DNA of 64,000 nt from Clostridia bacterium. GTDB lineage: Bacteria > Bacillota > Clostridia > Oscillospirales > CAG-272. Location: NCBI GenBank assembly GCA_017451735.1, contig JAFTNU010000030.1:1-64000 (forward strand), given 5' to 3'. A model generated the notes under the pieces. That model worked only from the letters and a program-made list of their open reading frames with translations. It had not been told where the DNA came from and searched no databases. Shown piece by piece: positions 38,423 through 45,903 of the stretch. Numbering within the stretch: the first letter of the stretch is position 1; each line of letters opens with the position of its first letter. The position numbers and the translations under genes are program-made.

Positions 38423-38743
38423 ATGATCGAGCATGTTGTGATGTGGAAATTTAAGGACGGCGAGGGGCGCACACGGGAGGAGAACATGGCATATGTCCGT
38501 GAGCGGCTGTTGGCACTGCCTGACATCATCCCCGAGATCAAATTCATGCAGCTGGGACGGGATGTGTCGCATACGGAAATGTCTTATGATATGATGCTGG
38601 TCACGCGCTTTGAATCCTTGGAGGCCTTGCACACCTACAAGGTGCATCCTGCACACGTGGCTGTGTCCCAATACGTGAAGAAGGTCCGTACGGCAAGAGT
38701 GGTTCTGGACGCGGAACTGGACGAGAACGGAAAACTTATTTAA
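38423..38743 (+). CDS. Dabb (stress-responsive A/B barrel) domain protein
   Basis: 106 aa, one dimeric alpha/beta barrel domain: IEHVVMWKFKDGEG at the start, DVSHTEMSYDMMLVTRFES, and HPAHVAVSQYVKKV near the end (each ≤20 residues of a longer match). The family is widespread, cytoplasmic and of varied or unknown function. RBS AAAGGGAGG at 38402, somewhat far (12 bases) from the ATG. Confidence 0.88.
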   Translation: MIEHVVMWKFKDGEGRTREENMAYVRERLLALPDIIPEIKFMQLGRDVSHTEMSYDMMLVTRFESLEALHTYKVHPAHVAVSQYVKKVRTARVVLDAELDENGKLI

Positions 38744-38793
38744 ATAAATAGAAAAATAAATATATAAATTGTAATTTTGTGAATTAAAATTGG

Positions 38794-38840
38794 AAAACGA
38801 CCCGTCGGGATACATGAAGCATGCCCGGACGGGCCGTTTT
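38794..38840 (+). terminator. Terminator after the Dabb gene
   Basis: AAAACGaCCCGTCgGG pairs with CCcGGACGGGcCGTTTT with small mismatches, followed by TTTTATCCC. Confidence 0.75.
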
Positions 38841-38847
38841 ATCCCTC

Positions 38848-38876
38848 TTGACGAAACGCATGATTGGGTGTAAAAT
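38848..38876 (+). promoter_or_regulatory. Promoter of the UPF0126 gene
   Basis: TTGACG (38848-38853), 17 bp, TAAAAT (38871-38876). Confidence 0.6.
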
Positions 38877-38909
38877 GTCGATGAATTCTAAGAGAAGGAG
38901 ATTTTTCCT

Positions 38910-39574
38910 GTGGACATCGTATTGACGGTCGTGCAATATATCGGCATCATCGCCTTTTCCATATCGGGGACGATCGTAGCCATTAAAAAGCGTACCGATG
39001 TTGTGGGTGCGCTGATCTTCGCTCTGCTCACCTCCTTTGGCGGTGGCCTTATGCGGGACCTGATCCTCGATCGGCCCATCAGTCTGCTCTGGTCAAAGGA
39101 TTATCGCTATATGGCACTGGTCTGCATCGGCGTTTCGCTGGTTTGCTTTCACTGGCCTTCATTGGTCGTACCGCCGAGTTTATCCGTCGGCATGAGCACG
39201 ATTTTTGGCTGGAGCTTGCCGATGCCATCGGCCTTTCGGTCTTTTGCGTTTCCGGTGTGGATGTAGCCATTGCCACAAGCGGGACGGGAAATATCCTGCT
39301 TTTGATCTTTTGCGGATGCATCACCGGTGTGGGTGGCGGTATTCTGCGGGATATCTGCTCTGCGGAGATCCCCGGCCTTTTCCGTAAGCATATTTATTTC
39401 ATTCCCGCCATCGGCGGCACGATGCTTTATGTTTTCACCTACGGCATACTGCCTCGCCTTGTCTCCATGCTGATCAGTATTGCTGTGATCATTGTATTCC
39501 GCATGCTGGCACACCGCTTCAAATGGAATATGCCGGTCCCGGGTAAAAACCCGAAACCGGCATCGGAGCCCTGA
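38910..39574 (+). pseudogene. UPF0126 (TRIC-like/YicG) membrane protein gene with a frameshift
   Basis: The family has two copies of a three-helix domain. The first copy (SISGTIVAIKKRTDVVGALI.., FGGGLMRDLILDRP) is encoded from a GTG at 38910 with AAGGAG upstream. The second (VSGVDVAIATSGTGN, GVGGGILRDICSAEIPG, YFIPAIGG) continues in a frame one base back. The switch falls between about 39125 and 39165, near VSLVCFHW / FIGRTAEFIRRH. One lost base would explain it. No slippery heptamer is obvious. Either a real inactivating deletion or a sequencing/assembly error. Promoter, RBS and terminator are intact, so decay, if real, is recent. Confidence 0.8.
39530..39563 (+). terminator. Terminator-like hairpin within the UPF0126 3' end
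   Basis: ATGCCGGT-c-CCGGGT and ACCCG-a-AACCGGCAT pair around AAAA, overlapping the last codons. No strong T run follows. Confidence 0.4.
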
Positions 39575-39585
39575 GCTTTTGTCTT

Positions 39586-39825
39586 TTATGCGATACAGGA
39601 AAGAAAAAGGGCGAACAGTGCGGCGAGGGGACGCAGGGGTACAGGTCCCATTGTCTTGATCTGCTCGGTCAAAGCGGTCAGCGTGGCCTTTGAAAAGCTT
39701 TCCTTCGGGAACAGTGCATTTGCACCTTTGGCAAAGGTTTTTCCTACGGCGATGCCCGATGCAGAGATCGCGTGATCGCCCAGGGCCCCGTACAGTCCGA
39801 TGGCAAGAGCCCCTACGGCGTAGCA
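39586..39825 (-). pseudogene. Orphaned C-terminal extension of the neighbouring XRE protein, beyond an in-frame TGA
   Basis: Reading on past the TGA at 39828-39826 in the same frame gives 79 further codons without a stop until TAA at 39588-39586. The sequence continues the preceding Gly/Ala-rich hydrophobic pattern directly (CYAVGALAIGLYGALGDHAI), then becomes a normal-looking tail (GIAVGKTFAKGANALFPKES, then PLRPLAALFALFLSCIA). This looks like the true C-terminus of the regulator, cut off by a nonsense mutation or sequencing error. Other genes in the window stop at TGA, so codon reassignment is unlikely. Confidence 0.7.
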
Positions 39826-40401
39826 TCAGATGGCGATGGCTCCCGCAGCAAGAACACCGCAGGCAATGGCCCCCGCCGCGAGCACTCCCAAGGCAATGGT
39901 GCCCAAGGCCAGGAGGCCTATCGAGAAAAGGCCGAAGGGGATTACTCCCAGTGAAAACAGTCCAAGGGGAAGGACTCCTCTGGCCAAGAGACCCAGCGCG
40001 ATCACACCCGTGGCATTGTTGCCGATGGCCACGATGCCGCGGGCTCTTTTGCCAAATCCCACCGAAATATGGACCAAGGGCATGCCCCGCACTGTTTTTT
40101 TACTTTTGTATTCAAAGGAGGCAGTCCGCAGATTCAACACGATCGTGTGCTGGGAGGAGGCGCTCTGCTCGGGGGGCTCCAACGGTTCCGGTTCTCCGGA
40201 GTCTACACCCATCAGCTCATCCAGGGAGATATTCAGAATTTTGGCGATCCTGGGGAGCTTGTCGCTCTCGGGCAGGGCCAGATCCGATTCCCATTTGGAG
40301 ACCGACTGACGGGAGACCCCGAGGACTTTTGCAAAGTTCTCCTGTGTGATATTGGCCCGCCGTCGGGCCGTTGCTAATCTTTCGCCGAATGACATGGGCA
40401 T
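39826..40401 (-). CDS. XRE-family regulator with C-terminal Gly/Ala-rich hydrophobic repeat domain (apparently truncated)
   Basis: 191 aa as written. The N-terminal HTH_3 is FGERLATARRRANITQENFA, then VLGVSRQSVSKWESDLALP. A linker (GEPEPLEPPEQSASS) is followed by a long run of short repeats of the type GVIALG, GVLPLG, GLFSIG, GTIALG, GVLAAG, which suggests membrane insertion or a glycine-rich beta/helix repeat. The frame continues for 79 codons after an in-frame TGA, so the full product would be about 271 aa. Two start codons (40401 and 40395) compete; GGAGG suits either. Confidence 0.75.
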   Translation of the reverse strand: MPMSFGERLATARRRANITQENFAKVLGVSRQSVSKWESDLALPESDKLPRIAKILNISLDELMGVDSGEPEPLEPPEQSASSQHTIVLNLRTASFEYKSKKTVRGMPLVHISVGFGKRARGIVAIGNNATGVIALGLLARGVLPLGLFSLGVIPFGLFSIGLLALGTIALGVLAAGAIACGVLAAGAIAI

Positions 40402-40427
40402 GCTGCCTCCTTTCGCTTGCTGCTTTA

Positions 40428-40456
40428 ATCATACCCCGTTCCGCTCTGTTTGTCAA
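40428..40456 (-). promoter_or_regulatory. Promoter of the XRE-repeat gene
   Basis: Minus strand TTGACA (40456-40451), 17 bp, TATGAT (40433-40428). Confidence 0.7.
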
Positions 40457-40633
40457 TGGCGGGGCGGTTTCTTTTTGTCAACTGCAGGTTGCGTTTTTGG
40501 GAAAGCCTGCTTTCTCGGCGGCTTTTTTGCACCGAGCCCCTTTTTTGCGAACCTTTTACAACCTCCAACATAAAATGATATCGAGGGAGAGAAAACGACA
40601 AACTCCCCCAAGGCTTTATGAGGAGGATTTATT

Positions 40634-40729
40634 ATGAACAACTGCCTGGGTAACGTGTTCGGCGATAACAACTGCTGCTGGATCATCATCATTGCGCTGA
40701 TCGTTCTTTGCTGCTGCTGCAACGGCTGA
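40634..40729 (+). CDS. Tiny Cys-rich hydrophobic peptide (31 aa)
   Basis: Reads MNNCLGNVFGDNN, then CCWIIIIALIVLCCCCNG and a TGA stop. One hydrophobic helix is bracketed by cysteines (C4, C14, C15, then four in a row near the end). The ribosome site GAGGAGG at 40619 is excellent and a perfect terminator follows, so it is very probably expressed. Similar tiny peptides are common in clostridia, usually unannotated; they recall the YjcZ-type small hydrophobic proteins of Bacillus, but homology is uncertain. Likely membrane-associated; function unknown. Confidence 0.8.
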   Translation: MNNCLGNVFGDNNCCWIIIIALIVLCCCCNG

Positions 40730-40744
40730 TTTCCCCCGACACAA

Positions 40745-40778
40745 GTAAAAAAGGAGAGGCATGCCTCTCCTTTTTTAC
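40745..40778. terminator. Perfect palindromic terminator after the Cys-rich peptide
   Basis: A 34-bp perfect palindrome (GTAAAAAAGGAGAGGCA and its complement) with T6 on both strands. Confidence 0.9.
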
Positions 40779-40893
40779 TTTGGAAAGTATTGGAAGCGCG
40801 GGACCGCCCCTTCGGAAAATCACCCAAAAAACAGAACCGTATTGCTTTTTTGGTGCAAAAGCCCGTTACAGGACGCACTTGCCCCCGGGGAGC

Positions 40894-41790
40894 TCATTCC
40901 TTGCTCTGCGATAGCAGATGCCTGCCGATCTTCACCGTATAGCGCAACCAATCGGCGCGTGCGGCATCGGGAACATTTTGCGGCTTGATCTCGTAGGTAA
41001 AGTCCCCCCGCTGTCCGTAGTGGACTTCATCCAGCGCGCGCATGACGCTCTGCCAGTCGATGTCCCCGAAGTAGGGGAGCAAGTGCTCGTCTTGTCCCGC
41101 TTTGGTGTGATTGTCGTTGATGTGGGTGCAGATCAGACGGGGACCGATGGCGCGAATGGCGGCGGCTACATTTAGCCCCGAGATGTTGGCGTGCCCCGTG
41201 TCAAGGCAGATGCCCACATCGGGATCGTGGATGGTGTCCACCAGATCGATCAGCTCATAGATATCTCCCGCGCAGTAGCGGCGGTGACGGCGCCCGAAAT
41301 CGATCATATTTTCCACAGCTATCCGGATCCCCGCCTTTTTGGCGGCCTCTATGTAAGGCGCCAGATAAGCAATGCAGGCATCGCGGTTCTCGGCGGTCGA
41401 GTAGATGGATGCGTGGGCCAGATTGAAGGGATGGAGCACCAGATATTTGGCACCAAGGCGCCTGGCCGCCTCCACGCAACGCAGCGTGGTGATGTGCTGC
41501 AGGTCGCGGTGGGGGTAGTGGGGATCATCCCATTCGGTGCCGCCCATGGTGTTGCCGTGGGTCTGGCAGACCGGCAGGTGCAGTGCCTCGGAGGCGGCGC
41601 GGTATGCCTCTACGGTCTCCTCCCACGTGTCAACGGCCAGAGGAGCGCCGGGGGCACAAAGGATCCAAAGGTTTATATCTACCGAGTCATAGCCCGCTTC
41701 ACGGATTGCCGAAAGGCTTTCCATGGGAGTATAGGTGCGATCGGTCCCCGGAATATGATAATGTAACCAGTGAGAAGTGGATAGTTTCAT
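40894..41790 (-). CDS. Sugar phosphate isomerase/epimerase family protein (AP-endonuclease-2 TIM barrel)
   Basis: 298 aa. TIM barrel with metal ligands in the expected places: THGNTMGG, VLHPFNLAH, AVENMID, CLDTGHANISG, THINDNH and FTYEIKP. Related to xylose-isomerase-like proteins and inosose dehydratases; the reaction cannot be fixed. Its place among carbohydrate genes favours sugar isomerisation over DNA repair. RBS AAAGGAG at normal distance from 41790. Single gene. Confidence 0.86.
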   Translation of the reverse strand: MKLSTSHWLHYHIPGTDRTYTPMESLSAIREAGYDSVDINLWILCAPGAPLAVDTWEETVEAYRAASEALHLPVCQTHGNTMGGTEWDDPHYPHRDLQHITTLRCVEAARRLGAKYLVLHPFNLAHASIYSTAENRDACIAYLAPYIEAAKKAGIRIAVENMIDFGRRHRRYCAGDIYELIDLVDTIHDPDVGICLDTGHANISGLNVAAAIRAIGPRLICTHINDNHTKAGQDEHLLPYFGDIDWQSVMRALDEVHYGQRGDFTYEIKPQNVPDAARADWLRYTVKIGRHLLSQSKE

Positions 41791-41820
41791 CGGAGCAGCT
41801 CCTTTACGGTTTCTTTTTTC

Positions 41821-41849
41821 AGTATAACATTTTTTTGTAAAATTTGCAA
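41821..41849 (-). promoter_or_regulatory. Promoter of the TIM-barrel isomerase gene
   Basis: Minus strand TTGCAA (41849-41844), 17 bp, TATACT (41826-41821). Confidence 0.65.
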
Positions 41850-41895
41850 TGGCCGGGAGGAAAAAGCTGTCTTTGTGAAAATATAGTGATGCCCC

Positions 41896-41924
41896 TTGAC
41901 TTTTCTCACGGAATCGGGTACAAT
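41896..41924 (+). promoter_or_regulatory. Promoter of the DUF1292 gene
   Basis: TTGACT (41896-41901), 17 bp, TACAAT (41919-41924). It may also drive the structured RNA downstream. Confidence 0.7.
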
Positions 41925-41959
41925 AAAAATAGGAAAATCATCAGAAAGGTGAATGAAAA

Positions 41960-42277
41960 ATGTCTGACAACAAGCATGACGCAGAGGTTGAGATCTACAC
42001 CCTGCAGGATGAAGAAGGAAATGAGCATGAATTTGAGCTGATCGGCACCTGCGAGCGAGGCGGCGTGACCTATTATGCCATGATCCCCGCCGAGGAGAGC
42101 GAAAAGGACGACGAGTTCTGCGAATACGTGATCCTCAAGGGCGTGATCGAGAACGGCGAGGAGACTCTGATCTCGATCGACGATGACGACGAGTTTGACG
42201 ATGTAGCCGATTATTTTGACGATCTTTTCTCCGAGGAGATCGACTACGACGCCGCCCCCGAGGCGCCTAAGAAGTAA
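41960..42277 (+). CDS. DUF1292 (YrzB-like) acidic protein
   Basis: 105 aa. The family pattern is YTLQDEEGNEHEFELIGT near the N-terminus, then YYAMIPAEE and EYVILKGVIENGEETLISI, ending in an acidic tail (DDDDEFDDVADYFDDLF). Conserved in Firmicutes, cytoplasmic, of unknown function, usually near ruvX/alaS; here it is alone. RBS AGAAAGGTG. Confidence 0.88.
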   Translation: MSDNKHDAEVEIYTLQDEEGNEHEFELIGTCERGGVTYYAMIPAEESEKDDEFCEYVILKGVIENGEETLISIDDDDEFDDVADYFDDLFSEEIDYDAAPEAPKK

Positions 42278-42293
42278 GACGGGGATCGACCAA

Positions 42294-42514
42294 AAATCCG
42301 CCTGCTTAGTGCGTGATAGTTGCGTTTGTGGAGCCTACACTCATGAAATGGAGCCCGGAACGAGTCCGAGCGTGGTTTGCAGACCTCCCTTTCCGTACCG
42401 ATTGACTTGTCTCGGACGGGGTGAAGGATGCTGGGAGCAGTAAAGCGATCGGCAGGGCACCGCCTTGTTTAATACAGGGTTCTCGTCACGTGATTTACAC
42501 GGCTCGGCGGGTTT
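42294..42514 (+). ncRNA. Structured non-coding RNA, candidate 6S RNA
   Basis: No coding sequence is seen in the 470 bases between DUF1292 and the SPFH gene, but long-range pairing is. Closing stem AAATCCGCC (42294-42302) with GGCGGGTTT (42506-42514); then GCGTGAT (42311-42317) with GTCACGT (42485-42491). An open bubble follows whose 3' side holds a small hairpin, CCTTGT/ACAGGG (42463-42479). The apical arm includes GTCCGAG (42364-42370) with CTCGGAC (42411-42417). A rod of about 220 nt with a central bubble and a 3'-side hairpin is the layout of Firmicute 6S RNA. The identity is inferred from shape only; strand is assumed from this folding. Confidence 0.45.
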
Positions 42515-42672
42515 GTGTTCAACGTCTTTGCGCGAAAAAAAGCGATACCTTTGAGCTTTTGCGTGCCTTGAAGGTGCGCCTTACAAAGCTCAAATTGCAC
42601 TCGTTTTTGCGCGAATGTGCGTTGAGAGAAACCGGATGATAAGATTAGCTATGCGCCCTCGTGGGGCATTCG

Positions 42673-42718
42673 AGCATTGCTCCGCGCGAGTTGATTGCGC
42701 GGAGCAATGCTGCTTTTT
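42673..42718 (+). terminator. Strong intrinsic terminator 30 bases before the SPFH gene
   Basis: AGCATTGCTCCGCGC (42673-42687) pairs perfectly with 42697-42711, followed by GCTTTTTAC. Another stem-loop (TTGAGCTTT at 42551 with AAAGCTCAA at 42585) precedes it. It either ends the structured RNA transcript or lies in the SPFH leader as an attenuator. Confidence 0.85.
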
Positions 42719-42747
42719 ACAAATATATTAGAAAAGGAGATAGAGAT

Positions 42748-44013
42748 ATGGGTATTATCAAAGCGATTTTCAGCGCTATGGGCGGCGGTCTGGCCGATTC
42801 CTGGCAGGAGGTACTGGAAGCCGACAATATGAGCGATACCACCGTTTTTACCCGCGGTGTAAAGGTGCGTGCGGGCGACAAGCGCAACAGCAACAAAAAG
42901 GGCACCGAGGATACCATTTCCAACGGTTCGATCATTCATGTTTACGATAATCAGTTCATGCTGCTGGTGGACGGAGGAAAGGTGGTGGATTTCACCGCCG
43001 AGCCCGGTTACTATAAGGTGGACAATTCCTCTATGCCCTCCCTTTTTGCGGGACAGTTCGGGGATAGCCTGAAGGAGACCTTCAGCCGTGTGAAATACGG
43101 CGGCGTACCCTCTTCGTCGCAAAAGGCCTATTTTATCAATTTGCAGGAGATCAAGGGCATCAAATTCGGCACCCGTACCCCGGTCAATTACTTTGACAAC
43201 TTCTATAATTCCGAGCTCTTTCTGCGGGCCTTCGGCACCTACTCCATCAAGATCACCGACCCGCTGAAGTTCTATGCCGAGGCCATTCCGCGCAATAAGG
43301 ACAGAGTGGAGATCGGCGATATCAACGAGCAGTATCTTTCCGAATTTCTCGAGGCCTTCCAGGCGGCCATCAACAAAATGTCGGTGGACGGTATCAGAAT
43401 TTCTCATGTGGCAAGCAAATCCCGCGAGCTGTCGGAGTACATGTCCAACGAGCTGGATGACAACTTCCGATCTCTGCGGGGCTTTGAGATCCTGTCGGTG
43501 GGCATTGCCAGCGTTTCCTATGACGAGGAATCCAAGAAGCTGATCAATATGCGCAACCAGGGCGCCATGCTGGGCGATGCCGCCGTGCGCGAGGGGTATG
43601 TTCAGGGCGCCATGGCCCGGGGCTTTGAGGCGGCGGGGAGCAATCCGAACGGCTCCGCCACCACCTTTATGGGCATGGGAATGGGTATGAATGCGGCAGG
43701 GGGCTTCGGTGCCTTCTCCGAGACCAATCGTGCCCAGATGCAGCAGCAACAGCAGCAGAGAGCGGCCGCACCCGCGGGCGGCTGGACTTGCGCTTGCGGT
43801 GCGGTCAACAACGGCAAGTTCTGTGCGGAATGCGGCGCCAGGAAGCCCGAGGCCGCAGGCAACTGGACCTGCTCCTGCGGACATGTGAACAACGGTAAAT
43901 TCTGCGCCGAGTGCGGTGCTAAAAAGCCTGCCGACGACGGCTGGTTCTGCACCGATTGCGGTACCAAAAATACAGGTAAATTCTGCGCAAATTGCGGTAA
44001 GAAAAAGGACTAA
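42748..44013 (+). CDS. SPFH-domain protein with three C-terminal zinc ribbons (YdjI-like)
   Basis: 421 aa. N-terminal SPFH/virion-core-like domain (~20-290; TVFTRGVKVRAGDKRNSNKK, LVDGGKVVDFTAEPGYY). A flexible Gly/Met/Gln-rich linker (MGMGMGMNAAGG, MQQQQQQ) follows, then three zinc ribbons of the form CxCG..NNGKFCAECG (two copies) and CTDCGTKNTGKFCANCG. Bacillus YdjI has the same SPFH plus ribbon plan and is recruited to the membrane by YdjG and YdjH, whose likely homologues follow here. RBS AAAAGGAG. Confidence 0.88.
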   Translation: MGIIKAIFSAMGGGLADSWQEVLEADNMSDTTVFTRGVKVRAGDKRNSNKKGTEDTISNGSIIHVYDNQFMLLVDGGKVVDFTAEPGYYKVDNSSMPSLFAGQFGDSLKETFSRVKYGGVPSSSQKAYFINLQEIKGIKFGTRTPVNYFDNFYNSELFLRAFGTYSIKITDPLKFYAEAIPRNKDRVEIGDINEQYLSEFLEAFQAAINKMSVDGIRISHVASKSRELSEYMSNELDDNFRSLRGFEILSVGIASVSYDEESKKLINMRNQGAMLGDAAVREGYVQGAMARGFEAAGSNPNGSATTFMGMGMGMNAAGGFGAFSETNRAQMQQQQQQRAAAPAGGWTCACGAVNNGKFCAECGARKPEAAGNWTCSCGHVNNGKFCAECGAKKPADDGWFCTDCGTKNTGKFCANCGKKKD

Positions 44014-44016
44014 AGC

Positions 44017-45108
44017 ATGAACACATCAGCAACGGTTACATACCAATGCCCCAACTGCTCGGCAGGGCTTTCCTTCCATCCCGAAAAGCAGAAATTCTGC
44101 TGTGAATTCTGCCTTTCCGAGTTTACCGAGCAGGAGCTTGCCGCAACCGAGACCGCCCGCGCGGCGGAGGAGGCGGCAAGCGAGGCGGCCGAGCGGGCCG
44201 CCGAGGAGGGGGAAACCCCCGACGAGGAATATTGCGCTCAAATGGGGGAGTATCACTGTGCCGCTTGCGGTGCGGATATCGTCTGTGACGAGGCCACCGC
44301 CGCCACCGAGTGCCCCTACTGTCACAATCCCGTGATCTTGGGCGGGCGGCTTGCGGGGCAGATGCGCCCCCAGAAGGTGATCCCCTTCAAGTTTGACAAG
44401 GAGGGGGCAAAGGAGAAATTCCGTGAGTTCACCCGCAAGAAGTGGTTTGTCCCCAAGGAGTTTGTCAGCGAGGCGCAGGTGGATAAGATTTGCGGTATTT
44501 ATTACCCCTTTTGGTGTACCGATGCCGATACCACCGCCGCCATGACCGCCCGTGCCACCCGTGTGCGCACTTGGCGGGCAGGGGATTATCGCTATACCGA
44601 AACCTCCAATTTCCATATCGTGCGCAAGGGCGAGATCCATTTTGAGGATATCGTCACCCCGGCGCTCAAGGAGGAGGACAGGGAAATGCTCAACGGTATC
44701 CTGCCCTATCCTTCCGATTCCTTGCAGGATTTCTCTATGCCGTATCTTTCTGGATTTGTGGCCAAAAAGCGTGATATTGAAAAAGAGGCCGTCCGCGAGG
44801 CAGTGCGTGCCCGCATGACGGGATATGCCCAGACGCTGTTGCAAAATACCATTCACGGTTATGCCACGGTGGTGCCTACCGCGCCCCGTATGCTGACCAA
44901 ACGGCTCCATTGGGATTATACCCTGATGCCCATCTGGCTCCTGACCTATACCCGCAAGGGGAAAACGTATACCTATGCCATGAATGGCTATACGGGCAAG
45001 GTCTGGGGGCAGTTACCCGTCAGCGGAAAGAAGCTGGCTGTTGTGGGCGCCATTGTGGGGGCGTTGGCGGGCGTGATTGCGGGACTGCTTCGCTTTTTCC
45101 TGTTTTAA
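44017..45108 (+). CDS. Zinc-ribbon membrane protein (YdjG-like)
   Basis: 363 aa. Starts with a TFIIB-type zinc ribbon (YQCPNCSAGLSFHPEKQKFC, CEFC), then an Ala/Glu-rich helix. A second Cys4 ribbon (YHCAACGADIVCDE, TECPYCHNPVI) precedes a conserved mixed domain (PYPSDSLQDFSMPYLSGF, LHWDYTLMPIWLLTY). The last ~25 residues form a transmembrane helix (VVGAIVGALAGVIAGLLRFF). Three bases separate it from the SPFH gene. In Bacillus, YdjG helps anchor YdjI at the membrane. Confidence 0.85.
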   Translation: MNTSATVTYQCPNCSAGLSFHPEKQKFCCEFCLSEFTEQELAATETARAAEEAASEAAERAAEEGETPDEEYCAQMGEYHCAACGADIVCDEATAATECPYCHNPVILGGRLAGQMRPQKVIPFKFDKEGAKEKFREFTRKKWFVPKEFVSEAQVDKICGIYYPFWCTDADTTAAMTARATRVRTWRAGDYRYTETSNFHIVRKGEIHFEDIVTPALKEEDREMLNGILPYPSDSLQDFSMPYLSGFVAKKRDIEKEAVREAVRARMTGYAQTLLQNTIHGYATVVPTAPRMLTKRLHWDYTLMPIWLLTYTRKGKTYTYAMNGYTGKVWGQLPVSGKKLAVVGAIVGALAGVIAGLLRFFLF

Positions 45109-45120
45109 GGGGGTAACGGT

Positions 45121-45861
45121 ATGAGAAAAGTATACTTTTTGGTACTGTGTGTGCTCCTGATCGCCGCTCTGTCACTGCCCACCCTTGCCCATACCGCAAC
45201 GGTGTACGATCAGGCCGACCTGATCCCACTCCGACACGAGCTGCAGATGAAGCAGCCGTACGATTGCGATGTCCCGAACGGTGTCAACTTTTATGTGGTG
45301 ACCGCAAGCAATCGGATGACCTCGCGCGAGGTGGTGAATCTGTGCCATATCGGCAACGATGAAAATGCCGTGGTTCTGGTCATCGATCGGCAGAACGATA
45401 CCTACTACTATGAAATGTTCACCTACAATTGGGCGGATGATGCCCTTTCCGACAGCGAGGTGGACGATATTCTGGATGACCCCGAGGTGTACGAGTACAT
45501 CAAGGGCGGCTATCTGTACGCGGGATGGGAGCGGTTCTGCACGCTTGTGGAGAGCGAGCTGCAAGCACAAGCGCAGCTGGAGCGGGAGCGTGAAGCCCGC
45601 AAGCCCCTGATGTCGGTAATCGTCGGCCTTGTGGTGGCCGTTCTGGCGGGTGGAGGTACAGCTCTTGGTGTGTTCCTGTACTATCGCAGAAAGCAGCACG
45701 GCGAGACCTATCCGTTGGACCGTTATGCCAGAATGCATCTGACCGAATCCCATGACCGCTTTGTGGGCAGCTTTGTCACCCGCGTACGGGTGCAGAGCAA
45801 CAATGGCGGCTCCGGTGGCGGCGGACGCGGCCCCTCCGGCGGCAGTCGGGGCAGAAGATAA
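45121..45861 (+). CDS. TPM-like membrane protein with Gly-rich tail (YdjH-like)
   Basis: 246 aa. Signal peptide (VYFLVLCVLLIAALSLPTLA), then a TPM-type outer domain (VYDQADLIP, NGVNFYVVTAS, NAVVLVIDRQN). One transmembrane helix (~163-185) follows and a cytoplasmic tail ending SNNGGSGGGGRGPSGGS, the hallmark of YgcG/YdjH proteins. Third gene of the module after the SPFH and zinc-ribbon genes, ending at a strong terminator. Confidence 0.83.
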   Translation: MRKVYFLVLCVLLIAALSLPTLAHTATVYDQADLIPLRHELQMKQPYDCDVPNGVNFYVVTASNRMTSREVVNLCHIGNDENAVVLVIDRQNDTYYYEMFTYNWADDALSDSEVDDILDDPEVYEYIKGGYLYAGWERFCTLVESELQAQAQLEREREARKPLMSVIVGLVVAVLAGGGTALGVFLYYRRKQHGETYPLDRYARMHLTESHDRFVGSFVTRVRVQSNNGGSGGGGRGPSGGSRGRR

Positions 45862-45903
45862 AAAAAGACGGCGACCTGTTATGGCAGGTTGCCGTCTTTT
45901 TTT
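45860..45903. terminator. Bidirectional terminator after the YdjIGH-like operon
   Basis: A 19-bp stem (45860-45878 with 45885-45903, one G-U) with T7; it also serves the convergent AraC gene. Confidence 0.9.

Noticed and set aside
39125..39165. Programmed -1 frameshift in the UPF0126 gene
   Set aside because: No X XXY YYZ slippery heptamer or following pseudoknot was found; the family is not known for frameshifting.
39826..39828. TGA as a selenocysteine codon
   Set aside because: No SECIS-like hairpin was recognised just after it, the protein is not a redox enzyme, and no selenocysteine machinery is in the window.
42278..42747. RNase P RNA, tmRNA or SRP RNA in the large intergenic gap
   Set aside because: The conserved cores of these RNAs (for example GAGGAAAGTCC, a tRNA-like CCA end, or the SRP Alu/helix 8 motifs) were not seen; the long-range rod fits 6S better.
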